From: Rachicladosporium sp. CCFEE 5018
Taxonomy: Eukaryota; Ascomycota; Dothideomycetes; Cladosporiales; Cladosporiaceae
Length of the DNA: 64,000 nt
Assembly: GCA_002077045.2 (NCBI GenBank)
Contig: KZ111161.1
Span: 186,001-250,000, forward strand
Reading direction: 5' to 3'
The position numbers and the translations under genes were made by a program. The notes beneath the pieces were generated by a model. That model made no database searches and was not told the origin of the DNA. It saw only the letters and a program-made list of their open reading frames with translations. Within the stretch, counting starts at the first letter, position 1, and every line of letters starts with the position of its first letter. Below, in pieces: positions 44,741 to 56,435 of the stretch.

Positions 44741-46496
44741 TCACCACCCTGGCACCTCCTTCAAATTCACCCAAAGCCCTCCCTTCGGCTTACTCGTGAT
44801 CCCGCCCTTGATCTCTGGCTCGCCAGTCGCCAGTGGTGAATTCTCCTCGAAGGTCGTCTCGAAAGTGCCAACCCATGCCGCGACGATACAGGCGAATTCT
44901 GCTTGGGCGAACTTTTGGCCGATGCAACTGTAATGATTGTCAGTCTCTTGCGGTGAAGGACACGGCCATGGGGAAAGAAGGTAGGAGAGCGGGGAAGAGG
45001 AGGAAGGGCAGGAGCGTTGCGTACCTTCGCGGCCCATGCAAAAAGGTTAAGAAGCTGAAGTTACTATCCGCGCCACCTTTATTGTTGGCTTTGCCGTCCG
45101 CGTCTAGCCATCGCTCTGGCTTGAACTCATGTGCATCTTCGCCCCAGAGCTTTTTGGAGTTGTTGATCGCCCACGGCGCGAGGATGATCGTCGTATCCGC
45201 AGGAATGAAGTGTCCGTTAAGCGTCGCATCCTTATCCGCTATCCGCAGCGTCATCGACACCGGGGAGTACAAGCGAAGGACTTCTGAGCAGACGGCGTGG
45301 AGGTAGTGGCAACTGTCTAGCTGTGTTGCTGTGATGGGCGAGGAGGGGGAGGGGAGCAGGGACCGAACTTCTTCGCGGAGTTTGGCCTGGGCTTCCGGGT
45401 GTCGGCAGAGGAGGAAAATGGCCCAAATCGTTGAAGTTGCGGTGGTCTCGTGGCCAGCCACGAGGAAAGTCATCATCTGGTTCACCAGCTCTTCGTCTGT
45501 GAAGTTTCCAGAGGAGAGCGCGACGGAGAGAATATCCTTCGACGTCTCGCCCTTCTCCTGCATGACCTTTCGCTTGTGCTGGATCAGCTCACGGCAGGTT
45601 TGCTTAATGTAGGCCGAGGCGGCATTCATCTGGTGGTTCCGCTTTACTGGCAAACGGGAGAGAAACCAAAAGGGCAGCAAGGCGCCTAGGATTTGCAGGG
45701 CGCGACCTACACGGCCAGGCGAAAAGACAGATTGATAATGTTGATTCAGGGCGTTCTTCGGGTCGGCTAGGGAGTTGAAGTCGCGGCCCATGCCGCTGAG
45801 GCCGATAATGTCGAGGGTTGCGCGGGAGGCCCAGTGGCCGACGTCGATTGTTCCGGGGGCGTGGACCGGGGTATCCGAGGTTGATGCTGCTGGGAGGGGT
45901 GACTGCTTCTCGAGGCTTGAGGGTGGTGATGAAGTAGATGTGGCGACTTTGAGGCGTTCGATCAGCTCGTTCGACTTGGACCAGAAGACTGGGTAGAGGT
46001 CTTTTACGTGGCGGTAGGCGAAGGCGGGCATGAGATCTTTGCGCTGGCGCTTGTGCTCGTCGCCTTCTGCCAGCAAGATGCCTACGCCAAGGATCCGGCC
46101 AAGACCGTTGCGAAGTTGACGAGGCTTGATGAACTCGTAGTTCTTCGTTACGAGCACTTCGCCCAAGACCTTCGGCGTCGTGACGAGTAAACGTTCCTGG
46201 AACCACATGCTATACCTGATGAGCCCATCGTTTGGGATGTTCTCCTCCCAGTCTTGCTGTGGTCCGCCATTGCGGTCACGCATGATTCGGCGGGTTTGGC
46301 CATAGAACCAGCGGTTATCGGAGGGCGTTGGGATGTCTCGCAGTGGGCTAAAGAAGCGTGGATAGATGAAGATGGCCCATATCGCCGAGCTCGTCCATAG
46401 AGTGACGTAGAGAGTGAAGGTGGTCAGGAAGAGTCCGATCGAGTAGCTTGGGGCGAAGTAGCGCAGGAGAGCTGAAGTTGCGGCGGAGACGCCCAA
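44741..46496 (-). CDS. Cytochrome P450, complete copy (block B)
   Basis: Exons complement(44741-44927, 45025-46496) give 552 aa. An N-terminal membrane anchor (IGLFLTTFTLYVTLW) is present. The I-helix oxygen-binding motif is AGHETTA, the K-helix ExxR is EVLR, the PERF-type motif is FKPERW, and the haem loop is FLHGPRSCIGQ, split by the only intron. All are intact. It is expected in the ER membrane with a P450 reductase. I cannot assign the CYP family or substrate with confidence, and no biosynthetic cluster surrounds it. It is the full-length partner of the truncated gene at the window start. Confidence 0.93.
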
Positions 46497-47384
46497 GATC
46501 TCTAGACTTGTAGGAATGATTGCCCTCGAATGGAGTCACTCAATGAAGACGATTGATCACTAGATTGAGAAATCGACTTTGAAGGACGTTGATGCGGCAG
46601 CCTGGCCGTGACCTGTGTTCCCGGAGAGATAGGGACCTGATTCGACGCTGAATCAATAGTTGCTACTCCAGTCGAGTGCTACAGTCACTAGCGCGCTCTC
46701 TCAAACCTATATAGCACAGTGCGACAGGCAACGGCATACATAACATACACGTTGTCGTTCGATCATGACGCCTGGGAGCGGGAGACGGGCGCAGTCGTTC
46801 GCCGGAGCCGTGCAGCGATATCTCGGAGCTTTGGGATGAATCTCGCGTACCGATACTCGCATACCGAGGCACCCGTCCCCTACTCGAAGTAACTGCACCG
46901 CAATGCGAATCACGTGCTGTTCTATCGATCGTTGAATGCAAGTGTGGAAGCTGTCGCAGGCACACGTGCTGTAAGATGAGGAAGTATTAAAAGAAGAATG
47001 TCGGTTCCCTGGATCGAGCCTCGATCATCCCTCTCGTTAGGTTGCCGGGGCGGGCCTTCGCCGTTGATCCCCGGCTAGTCGATGCAGCCGTAACTCAATA
47101 GCATCTCAGAACCATTATTGCTTCGAGACACGAGCACAGGCATATGAACCAGCTTTAGATACCATTCAGCCTGCCTGTACTCCGAAGATAGCAATGTGAT
47201 CTATCACAAAGTACAGATACCCCACATGAGTTGAGCGGTGTTGGATCGGATGCTGCCGAGCCGCCGCATATCCACTTAAGTTGTTGCTTCGTCTCCCTGC
47301 ATCGAGCGCGTCCTGTACTACCATAACAATTGACCGTCATCGCAAACTGAGTGGACTTCGCTCTATCTCCACACACAGGCAGTG
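46497..47384. other. Intergenic region
   Basis: About 890 nt between the P450 start and the rhomboid start, two divergent genes, so both promoters lie here. No supported ORF or repeat. Confidence 0.4.
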
Positions 47385-48336
47385 ATGTTCCATCGAGCTT
47401 GTTCTCGTCTAGCAACGCGTCCCTTGCAACCCCCCGCGAGTTCATTACTTCAACTTCGTTTGATTCGATCCGCGGAGCAACAAAGCCAACGACGCTCAAT
47501 CGCTACCCTACGAGCTCTACGACCTACGAGACGAATCAGAGGCATGAGTAGCACGCCCTTCTTCTCCCAGTCTTCGCTGTTGGACAAGGTAAATGGCCAG
47601 ATGCTCTCCACTCTTGGTCGGTCTTACTCGAGCGGTCCTTCCTATCACTCGTACAAACGCGTGCAAGCTGTGATCTGGGTACTGATGGGATTGAATGTCC
47701 CCATCTTTGCGATATGGCAGTACGCCAAGGCCACAAATGACAGGCGAACCGATCAATTGCTTCGGAAGCACTGCATGCTTTCCTGGGGCGCAATCAAGGA
47801 CGGACGATACTGGACCGCGCTCACCTCGGCTTTCGCACATCAAGGCTTCTCACACTTCCTCTTCAATGTGCTTTTGATCCAGACACGGCATTTTGGCAGT
47901 GGCAGGTGTAAGCGCGACCAAAGTGGTCGGCCTTGCTATCGGTAGCGCAGCTGCGTCTTCTGCCGCTTTTCTCTGGCATTCGAAGCCGGTCGAACGAGAT
48001 CATTCCAGACGTGGATGGTTGGCAGCAGCGGAGCGTGACACTAGCCCCGCCGCTCTAGGGGCTAGCGGAGTGGTTTCTGGCCTGGCAGGTGCAGCGACGT
48101 GTCTGATGCCGTTCGCACCAATGCAATTCTTCTTCATTCCCGTTCGCATACCACTATTGGGCTTGACTTGCATTCTGGGGGCTATTGACGCCTTCTATCT
48201 GAATGACTCGACGAGTCGAACTGGACACTCGGCACACTTGGGCGGCCTCGCCTTCGGGGCGGTGTTCTATCTATTTGAACTGCGGAAGCTGGGAGGCGTA
48301 TGGCAAATGGCACGGCGGTTGGTGTTGAGGAGATAG
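47385..48336 (+). pseudogene. Mitochondrial rhomboid protease, apparent frameshift
   Basis: The first frame (47385 to about 47890) begins with an Arg/Ser-rich, acid-free leader typical of mitochondrial targeting. It continues through a transmembrane helix (VIWVLMGLNVPIFAIW) and the rhomboid loop (DGRYWTALTSAFAHQGFSHF), then LFN. The second frame continues with VAGVSATKVVGLAIG, the catalytic serine motif GASGVVSG and the catalytic histidine in GHSAHLGGLAFG. The second frame is shifted relative to the first near 47,880-47,895. No GT-AG intron of reasonable size joins them. It is an inner-membrane serine protease of the Pcp1/PARL type if intact. A one- or two-base error or a real mutation would explain the break. 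Confidence 0.75.
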
Positions 48337-48984
48337 GGCGTGATGCTTGCAGCTTCACTGAGCTGAGGCATACACTGGAGCATGGCGTTGCGATGTTATA
48401 ATTCTCCAATGACATGGTGCATGCAGGGAGTTTTGTACGACATGCATAGCAAACGTCATTACTGGAAGCATTGCGGTGTATCTTGGACAAATCTTGGCGT
48501 GTTCATTGCTACAAGAAGTCTGACGAGGAGTACTTGCCCGGACTTCATCAGGACTGCGGCGCTGAGACGGAAGCCGGGAGATTGAGACGGTATGCCGGCC
48601 GTATCGTGTAGGACATCTCTGTCGAGGTCTATCATCAGGGGCAGAAACGCCCGCGACCCTGCTCAACAAAATTAGAGGTATCCCTACTGCACAGTCTCTA
48701 AAAGGCAGCATGCAATACTCTCATCCTTGTCTTCTTGATCTTCTTCTTGTTCTCCCTCAGACGACGATGCGCCCGGCCATATTCATCTCATGCCTTGGCA
48801 CTGGCTGCCGGCGTGACAGCTCTCCGTCAGCCGGCTAAAATCCTTCTACTTGCACTGCACTGCTTGCAGGTTCTACTCATCAATAGACATCCGCAAAAAA
48901 CACGACACGCTTCAGCACGCGTCTTCATATGGGGTTAGACGAAAAGATCAAAAGTCAAGTCGTCTTATCGACGACCAGACGGGA
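48337..48984. other. Intergenic region
   Basis: About 650 nt between the rhomboid stop and the tRNA. T runs between about 48,945 and 48,975, read on minus, could end pol III transcription of the tRNA. No supported protein gene. Confidence 0.4.
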
Positions 48985-49075
48985 CTCCGAATCGGGGAAT
49001 TGAACCCCGGCCTCCTCGGCGCTTTTGTCAACAGACTGTGAGAGCGAGAAATCCTAGCCACTAGACCAATTCGGA
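48985..49075 (-). tRNA. tRNA-Glu (CTC anticodon) with a 19-nt intron
   Basis: Read on minus, a 7-bp acceptor stem TCCGAAT pairs with ATTCGGA near the 3' end. The A box TGGTCTAGTGG and B box GGTTCAATTCC are present, and the T stem CGGGG/CCCCG is perfect. The anticodon stem TCTCG/CGAGG closes a loop CTCTCAC with anticodon CTC once the 19 nt after A37 are removed, the canonical intron position. Length with intron is 91 nt, and the mature form is 72 nt, as usual for tRNA-Glu. Confidence 0.93.
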
Positions 49076-49530
49076 TGACGTGGAGCTAAGAAAATTGATG
49101 TACATAACACCTACGCAAGATTTCGGCTCCTCCGAATTCGGACAACCCGTTGTCTTGCCGGAAACTCCACCCCTCGCACGACGCTTCTTCTATCTCGAAG
49201 AGTCTACACATGTGTATAACGTTCTCACGGAAGCTAATGTTACTGTAGCTTCTCGGAGCGATTGATGTACAAAGCAAGACTCGCTGTCATTACATGCCAA
49301 CACTTGGTGCGGCCTCGTCATCGGCCGGGTGATATGCAACGGTTATGTGAGACGGGAACAGTCCTTCAGCATGACTATCTAAGGTTCTAGGTATGTTCGA
49401 TAGCACTGATCCATCAGTTGAGCCATGTGATACCGCACGAGTTCAACTGCTTCCTGCTATCCCCTGCTCCCGACGAACGTATACGCATCACTCTCTTCCA
49501 CCAATGCTGGCCACGTGACGCCCGACAGAC
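49076..49530. other. Intergenic region
   Basis: About 450 nt between the tRNA 5' end and the secreted-protein stop. Short ORFs only; nothing supported. Confidence 0.4.
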
Positions 49531-50343
49531 CTACGAGCACGCTGCCGCGATGACACCGGAGAGCGCTGCTCCAACCGGCCCTATCGCTTTGTCCACCACG
49601 CCGACGATGCCACCCAGCGCTCCTGCCATCTTGCCACACCAACCATCGCCGTCACCTCCACCGGTATCCATCGAAGCTTTGAGGAAACCGACGAGGACTG
49701 GTGGGTGGTCGGTAGTGTATGTCACAACGTCGATCGATTCGCTCTGCGTATTCAGCACCACTTCACCCGAGTCGCCTCCACTTTTTTTGTCATACCAACG
49801 CCACTTGGTCTTATCGCTCTGAACATTCTGCCCTATGGCAGCTATCGCGGCGGCAAGGAATGCAGCGCGATGTTTGGGGCCGCTGTACTGACCTTCTGCC
49901 TTAAGATGGACCGAGCCACGCTGCGGTGTCGTGCCAGTCGTGCCTAAGGCTGTGATGGTCTCGATGAAGGTTGAGTCGACGTCGGCACCACTAGCATCGC
50001 ACGTGATGTCATGGCAGAAGTCGTTAAGATGGGCGTAAATGTCGGTCAAAGATGTTGTGCCGTAATTGACTTTCTTGTCGCCGAACTGGACCTTGGTGGT
50101 GAATCCAGTTCTCTTCTTGTCGGCAGTGTTGAACTCGGTGTGAACGTCTGCGAGGCGAGTGTCGTAGCTCATCGAGCCAGGCGCCATTCCTTCCTTGAAG
50201 CGGATATGAGTGCCTCCTGACTCGATGCACGTCTCGCAATTTGGAGCGCTTTCGCACGTCGCGATGCTATCTTGAGCGGCCATGTTCGTTGGAGCAGCGA
50301 TGACACGTGCAGAGCACAGTGCTAGGAGAACGAGGAGCTTCAT
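49531..50343 (-). CDS. Secreted hypothetical protein, 270 aa
   Basis: The start MKLLVLLALCSARVIAAPTN is a clear signal peptide with a likely cleavage after AIAAP-like residues 16-18. The mature chain has cysteines grouped as CESAPNCETC, CHDITC, one in GWCGKM and one in the C-terminal AACS, eight in total if the signal Cys is excluded or nearly so. The C-terminus is hydrophobic and glycine/alanine-rich (GALGGIVGVVDKAIGPVGAA). No family is recognised. Small size, secretion and paired cysteines are compatible with an effector-like or cell-surface protein, but nothing here shows a function. It is single copy in the window. Confidence 0.6.
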   Translation of the reverse strand: MKLLVLLALCSARVIAAPTNMAAQDSIATCESAPNCETCIESGGTHIRFKEGMAPGSMSYDTRLADVHTEFNTADKKRTGFTTKVQFGDKKVNYGTTSLTDIYAHLNDFCHDITCDASGADVDSTFIETITALGTTGTTPQRGSVHLKAEGQYSGPKHRAAFLAAAIAAIGQNVQSDKTKWRWYDKKSGGDSGEVVLNTQSESIDVVTYTTDHPPVLVGFLKASMDTGGGDGDGWCGKMAGALGGIVGVVDKAIGPVGAALSGVIAAACS

Positions 50344-51348
50344 GGTTCTGGATGCTTGCTCAATGGGTGCAGCGAATGATACCCGTGTTGATGTGGGAGG
50401 TTTGCTGAAGGAGTGAAGAAGTCGAAAAGTGATGGGGATGTATTCCTAGTTATGCTGATCTTGCCAGGTCATGGTCTCCATCACCATCATGACGAATATG
50501 CATTGTGTTGCTTCAGCACCGTGCTGGGCCCCTCGTGAACAGACGACCCAGGAACGACCGGGTCGTCCGTCTGGCTCTCGTTGCAGCTGACGTCGCATTC
50601 GGCTTGCCATATGCGTGTACAGGACCGCGTTTGCTGGCCATCGACAGTTGCAATCATTGGATGTTGACTTCGGAGTTGCCGTGGCGCCATGTCTGAGCAT
50701 TGCACTTCTTTGTCTCTGCGCTACAGCGATGCACTCATGATCGCCCAGCCCGAAACATAGATGGTGACAAGGCATGACTGCTCCCACAATTTGCGATCAG
50801 AAGTTTAGGCGATTGCTTTGTACATGCTTCACATGACCCAGACCCTTTCCGTAAGACCGTGCGTACATTGTGGAGCTGTTGTGGTCTTGAAGAAGGTTGG
50901 TCATTCAATCTAGTAGACTTTGTAGGACCAGCATAAAATGACGCAGAATCGTTCTGGAATTGCCGCCCCTGCATACGCGGAGCACGCACGAAGTAGACGA
51001 CAGGTATACTATGAGTGAACGCTATCAAACGACTGTGAGAGCGCCATTACTAGAGGAACAAGAAAGTTTTGGCCGCTACGATGACCTTGTCCAGCCAAGA
51101 CCGCCTCCGCTCAAGGCTCAACGGCCGAGGATCACGCATTATTCCCCGTCCAGCTCGAGGCACCATGGCCGAGCTCCGTCCTTGCTATAATGTGCGCTGC
51201 CAGCCAACCAAGCTGTGCAGTCTCCATCACTAGACGCTCCACAACCCACGACTATGGCGCCGCCAGTCCTATCCTTCAGTACAACGATTCACCGCCATTG
51301 GCGCAGCCGTGCCATCCCCCAATATGTGCTTCCAGCCAAGCGATAGCC
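50344..51348. other. Intergenic region
   Basis: About 1 kb holding the promoter of the secreted-protein gene and the 3' flank of the C2 membrane-protein gene. No supported gene or repeat. Confidence 0.4.
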
Positions 51349-54300
51349 TCAGTAAGGATGTATACTCCGGGCTAGCACCTGTGCCTCGCTCCTCCAACTT
51401 TTCAACCACATCAACCCAAATTCACTCCAGCCTTCCCGTACTTTCCGGTCCCAGATATCGTCCGCGATCACAGTGCAGCTCTCGAATACAGCCTCAAGAT
51501 TTGTGTCCTCGAACCACTTCCTGCTAAACTTGATCGCACGATGTCTGTGATGAGTGCCAGCCCAGAGATCGAGCTGCGTGAAGAGCGTGTTCATGGCGAT
51601 AACCTTAGGCTTTACTTCATTAGTACTCCGCGCCCTGTGCTCAAAGTCATCCTGGTTCATGAGTCTCTGAATTTCATTGCAAGCGTTCTGGGCATCCCGG
51701 ATGTAGCTCTCAAAGCACCTTCGAGCGAAATCGTTATTGCGGTCTGAAAGGCGACTGGCAGTGCCGTTGTTCAGAGTGCCAAAGTCGTAGTAACCCTTCT
51801 GTGACTTCACAGAGCTTGCTTGGCCGTTTTTATCGCTTGAACCACCAGCGACCGGGGCAGGCGTTGCTGGGCTCCCGAATTGAAACGGCTTGCTTGATGG
51901 GGTTAAAGCCTCCTGCGTAGTGACTTCGCCGAATCGAAAGGCTTCGGCTTTCGCGACCGCGGTCACTCCTCCCAGCTGTATGATAGTGTCCGCCTGCCTG
52001 CTTCTCGCCGGCACACTCAGTACAGGCGCAGGAGGCGTCGGTGCCAAGGACTGCAGTGTCTCATTTTCCTCCTTCGCCATCAGTTCCTCCGAATCGGAGA
52101 GTTCTGACCCAGGCGCTTTACTCTCAGCTTACCGGTGCCCGGCAGGCAAAAGGCCGCTCTTCGTCGTCTTGGCGCTCGCTTTGGTGGTCTTATTACCAGC
52201 CTTCTTGGTGACTGCATTGCTAATCACTGATGGCGCCGTTGAACGTGCCTTCGAAGATGCTTTGATAGGCTTCACAGTCGGATTCGTGAAGTCCAAGCCT
52301 TCCTCGACCTTTGCCTTTTGCCGCAGCTCGGCATCAAACATTGACTGGGTCCTCGCAGGCGCCTTTGCTGCAGGTTTCTTGACAGTGTTGCTGTCGCTCG
52401 TTGCAGCTCGAGCGGGTCGTGGTGCAGCTGCCGAAGCATCTGTGCCTCCAAGGGTATGAGTCTGTGATGTCGCGTCTGTGCTAGCAGTTCTAAGCGACTG
52501 CTGTACACCTCTCTGTTGAGCTATAGTTTGCGGTGGAGACGCTAGTTTTTGCTGCATCACACCCGCGGCATTGCCTTCTGCTGGTATCTTATCACTTTGA
52601 GGCGACTGACTGCCGGACACGGGCGCGGCAGGCGTGGAGATCGCAGGACCTTGCGTGACTTCGACTGCCATAGTCGTACCGTTCGTCACCGCAGCCCTGA
52701 TTGACTGCGCCGACTGAGATCCCGCATTGGTCGTTAGCGGTGCAGCCGTCCGTCCACTCTGCGCTCCAAAACCTAGTCCGCCGGCCGCTGGCCGTGCAGA
52801 CTGAGTTTCTGAGGTCGAGACACCAGTGTCAGGCGTGCCGTTCACTGAACTTGCACTTCCTGACACTGCATGCCCGATCAGACCACCACTGGAGGCGCCC
52901 GCAACTTGCGAGGCACCCGATGTGACGGCCGGAGCCGCAGAATTGGACGAGGACGACGCGCTCGAAGTGCTAGTCCCGCTGGGTTCTGCAGCTTGCGAAT
53001 GGCCGGTTCCGTAATTCTGTGGTGCATGCCGTGATGCAGCAAGTCCGTGAAATTTCGTCGACTGAGTCTGCGGATGAGCCTGCGTTTGCGCCGGCTGCGT
53101 CAATGTTGCAGCTGGCACTGGCTGTGCACTACTCGAAGGCGTTGAGGTGCTAGCTTGCTGCGACGACGACGCTGTGAAGAAGGCAGGCGCTGCAGGATTT
53201 CCAGCGCCAGTCTGCTGCGATGTTGGCGTCGAGAAGGAAGCGGACGGCGCAGTACTCTGCGTCGCAGGCTGTTGCTGGCTGGATGCAGCGGGGGCCGAGC
53301 TGTTGAAAGTCGGCGCGCTCCCGTTGGATGTAAAGCTGCCAGTCCCTGCCGGTGCACCTCCGCCAGACGTCTGCGGCATCTTGCCTGCTCCGCCAGCGAG
53401 AGATGCACCATCGGCAGGTTGATAGCGCGGCGCTGCTTGCTCTGTCATCGAGGGTGGGCCGTACGACTGCCCGCATTGCTGCCCGTTCGCTCCGTTCACC
53501 TGTCCCGCTTTCGCCAGCTCCTGAGTCGCGGCCGAGTCCAGCTCTTCCAGGTCCTTCTTACTTAGACTCTGCACATCGATCTTCATCATGCCCACCATCG
53601 CCACTCCAAATCGCCTCACCGCCTCGTGTATCTTCCATGTCCACTCACATCCCTTCACTCCTCCATGCCTCTCTCTCCGAGATTGCGCAAAAATCTCTCC
53701 ATTACCACGATGTCACTGAGGCGCTGCTCGATCCACTGAGCATCAAGCCGACTCAAGTCCCAGAAGAGGGAAGTGCCGTGCGTGACCCAGCCCAGCAGCG
53801 AAGTGAAGCGGTTCAAAATGGCTTCAAAGTCCCCTCTAAGGACGCGATCAGTCCTGAGCGCATGTGTTGCAGCGCTGTTGGCGAAGCCCGTATTGAAGAG
53901 CGGGCTCTTATCCATCGTCTCCATAACGACAGCACTGAGGCGGAGCCATTCAGTGACGACGTGAGCGCGATCTGATGGCTGAAGGGCGCTGAGGATGTCT
54001 GCGCTTGAGCAAACGGGGAAGAGGATGTCCGGTTGCTGAGGCGTGTACGGGTCACTTAGAGCCGCTTTTCGAGCTGCCAGATTGGCAGTGATCTGCTCTT
54101 GAGCGGCAGTCTTCTGAGGTCGTGCGGCTGAAGTCGGCGTCTCTCGATGGCTCACCTGACCGAAGCTGCTAGCCAGTGATGGCTGCGCGAGGAGGTGGCT
54201 GTATGATGAGTACTTGTGCCGAGGAACGATCGTAGGTTGGCGCCTCACAATAGAGGGCTTCGACGTTGGCGCATGGCCTGGTGTAAGTTCAGTGCGCTTC

Positions 54301-54767
54301 CATGTGCCGTATTCGTGCACAGAGCTGCATCCTGGCATTACCCATGGCTTATCTTGCCTCTTCTGGGTCCGCTTGACTTCAGTCGGAGCAGCCGCACCCT
54401 CACTCTCCCGAGTCTCCTTGACTGTAGTCGCAGCAGGTACCTCTGCGGTAACTGTTCGTGGCTTCAGCGGCTCAATGTGTCGAGGAGGGTACTGATACAC
54501 CTCATCCTCAGTGAAACATCCCCAGAGAACCAGACACCAGCAGATCAGAGCGCCAAGAAGTGAGAGCCAACAGATGTCCAGCTCCGCCTCACTGCGGCGC
54601 CATGACACGAACTGAATCACACTCCAGATCGCAAGCGGGAGTATCATGAACGCCCCGCTGACAAGGCGCGCAGATGGTGGCTCCTTGTTGAGTCGGGAGG
54701 TGCGATAGCTGTTCGCACTGAAGCCCACGAACACACAGAAAAGAAGCGCAAAGAGGAATGGATCCAT
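51349..54767 (-). pseudogene. Membrane-anchored low-complexity protein, copy C2, frameshifted and with internal stop
   Basis: The N-terminal half (from MDPFLF at 54767) matches the C1 copy: three hydrophobic segments, a Pro/Arg-rich linker, then a helical region. Two lesions are seen. Near 53,672 a CT-repeat is two bases longer than in C1, turning LGERHGGLKRCEW into LGERGMEE and a stop. At 52129-52131 a TAA interrupts the frame, which then continues open in the same register for over 240 codons (ESKAPGSELSDSEELMAKEE onward). The C-terminal helical module (FESYIRDAQNACNEIQRLM to GWSEFGLMWLKSW) resembles those of C1 only distantly. Function unknown. Confidence 0.6.
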
Positions 54768-55264
54768 CGCTGCTGATGCTTCGGTGATGGCGGAGGCTTC
54801 TGAGATATGCGCTTTCGATGTTGTGATGTCGAGGCTCGTGTCGAACTGGTGTCGTATCTCTTGCAAGATTTGCATGTGAACAGCAGACGCGCTTGTTGAT
54901 CTGAGGGCACTCCCACGTTTTGGTGATGAGGAAGGAGCGATGCAGGACTTCGATGCTCCTTCCACCCTCGATCTGATGCTTACTCTTGAGTGTATACAAC
55001 GAGAGGCCGCAATGGCTCAACAGATACTGCGTCTACTTGCCGCCACGAGGTTGACAAAGCAAGGTGCAAGGGAAGAGGTCCCCATATCTGCCAGAATGGC
55101 ACAAAGAAAGCTAATGAGACACTCACTCACCCCTCTGACCGGTCAAAAGATGCTGTCCTACACATGATCACGCAAGCCATGCCCTCTCCAGCTTACCCGT
55201 GAGATACACCGGTCTGCAGTACCTTGATGCTTCGATAATGGCTGTAATCTTTGCACTTTCACCA
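54768..55264. other. Intergenic region
   Basis: About 500 nt, homologous to the spacer at 24182-24726. Nothing supported. Confidence 0.35.
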
Positions 55265-56435
55265 CTACTCATACCCCGAGCCCGAGACAGCCCTCTTCGC
55301 GGCGTCGGTGATGATCTTTGCATCCCAAACTCCGCCCAGTGGCGCATAGGTCCTCCTCTCGAGATCACGATGCATTGCTAGTTGCCCAGGGATCTGGATC
55401 AGATGGCAGCCGTTCTCGAGCCGGCCAGCGCTATACTTCACATTTCTAGGACCAAGCTGCATCCAGCCCGGGAGCTGGGCGATGAGATCGCGATCCATGC
55501 TGTCGCGGAAGGAGGCAGGGACATCTTCGAGGTATGGCGCGCGGAGACTGAGCAGTCCGCGGAGGTTCGTAGGCGATTTGGCAAGTACGGTGCGCAGCTG
55601 AGCATGTGCGCTGAGCTTCGCGGAAGGGGAAGCGTCGTTAATGCAGCTATCAGTACTGTTCTCCCGTCGCTCACCTCTCAAGGGAGCAGCTGAAGTCTGG
55701 CCATTGGTGCCTGTGCCTGTGCTTACGTCGATCAGTGGCAGTTGGGCGCCAGCATTTGAGGAGCATGCAATCCCGGCTGCTCTCTGAAGGGCCGCAGCAT
55801 CATCTTTCAATTTGCGCTTGTGTTTCTCGGCATCCTCCACGATCCATTGCTCAAGAAGAAGACTGTGATGAACGTCAGGCTCTGCCATCCCGGGACTGCC
55901 TCATAGCAGCGTTCTGCTGATGACCGGTATTTCGCCGCCAGTCGCTCCGATGATAGCATTGCTACGGACGCGGATGCCCTACGGGCAAGAAATGATCTGA
56001 ACGGCCTTGCCAGGACATGCCAGCTCACCACACATGCAGCAGCGCAAGCTGTGCAAGCTTGCGCGAGTACACGTGGGCATAATCGAGCGCGACTGTGGCC
56101 TCGTCCAGACGGCCGTCGACATCCATGGCTCGATGTGGCCAGATATGTAGTGATTCGCGAGAACCACCAGGAGGCTGTAAGCACAGAAGGCCAGATCTCT
56201 GCCCAAGAAGCTCTCCAGCATATGAGAGACTCTCAAGTTGATGACGAAGCATCATGATGGATGGGTCCGCCGGGTGGATTACCAACTTGTGAAGCGATGG
56301 GAGCCTGCTAGGCTGAAATATGTCGCACGTAGGTGCATCAGTCTTTACATGGCAGATTCTCGAAGCACCATATCGTGTTCGAGACAGGGCGAGTAGCAGA
56401 AATATGAAGCGTGGAACGCATGGTGCAGCGGACAA
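55265..56435 (-). pseudogene. Hypothetical gene, copy C2, probably decaying
   Basis: The minus-strand frame runs from about 56435 through LPSLHKLVIHPADPSIM and VALDYAHVYSRKLAQLALLH. A plausible 50-nt GT-AG intron (about 55,980-56,029) joins HVW to ASASVAMLSSERLAAKYRSS. Near 55,890 one base is missing relative to C1, shifting the frame from VPGWQ to the next piece. That piece (55265-55888) is open: PDVHHSLLLEQWIVEDAEKH, later LRGLLSLRAPYLEDVPAS and a C-terminus AKRAVSGSGYE. No family is recognised. In the upstream half, differences from C1 fall on all codon positions, so selection on it seems weak. Further 5' exons may lie at 56489-56770. Confidence 0.4.

Larger units (their letters stand above)
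37326..46496. repeat. Block B, inverted copy of block A
   Basis: Partner of block A, extending further because the P450 is complete here. Its left edge is the contig start at 37318. Confidence 0.92.
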
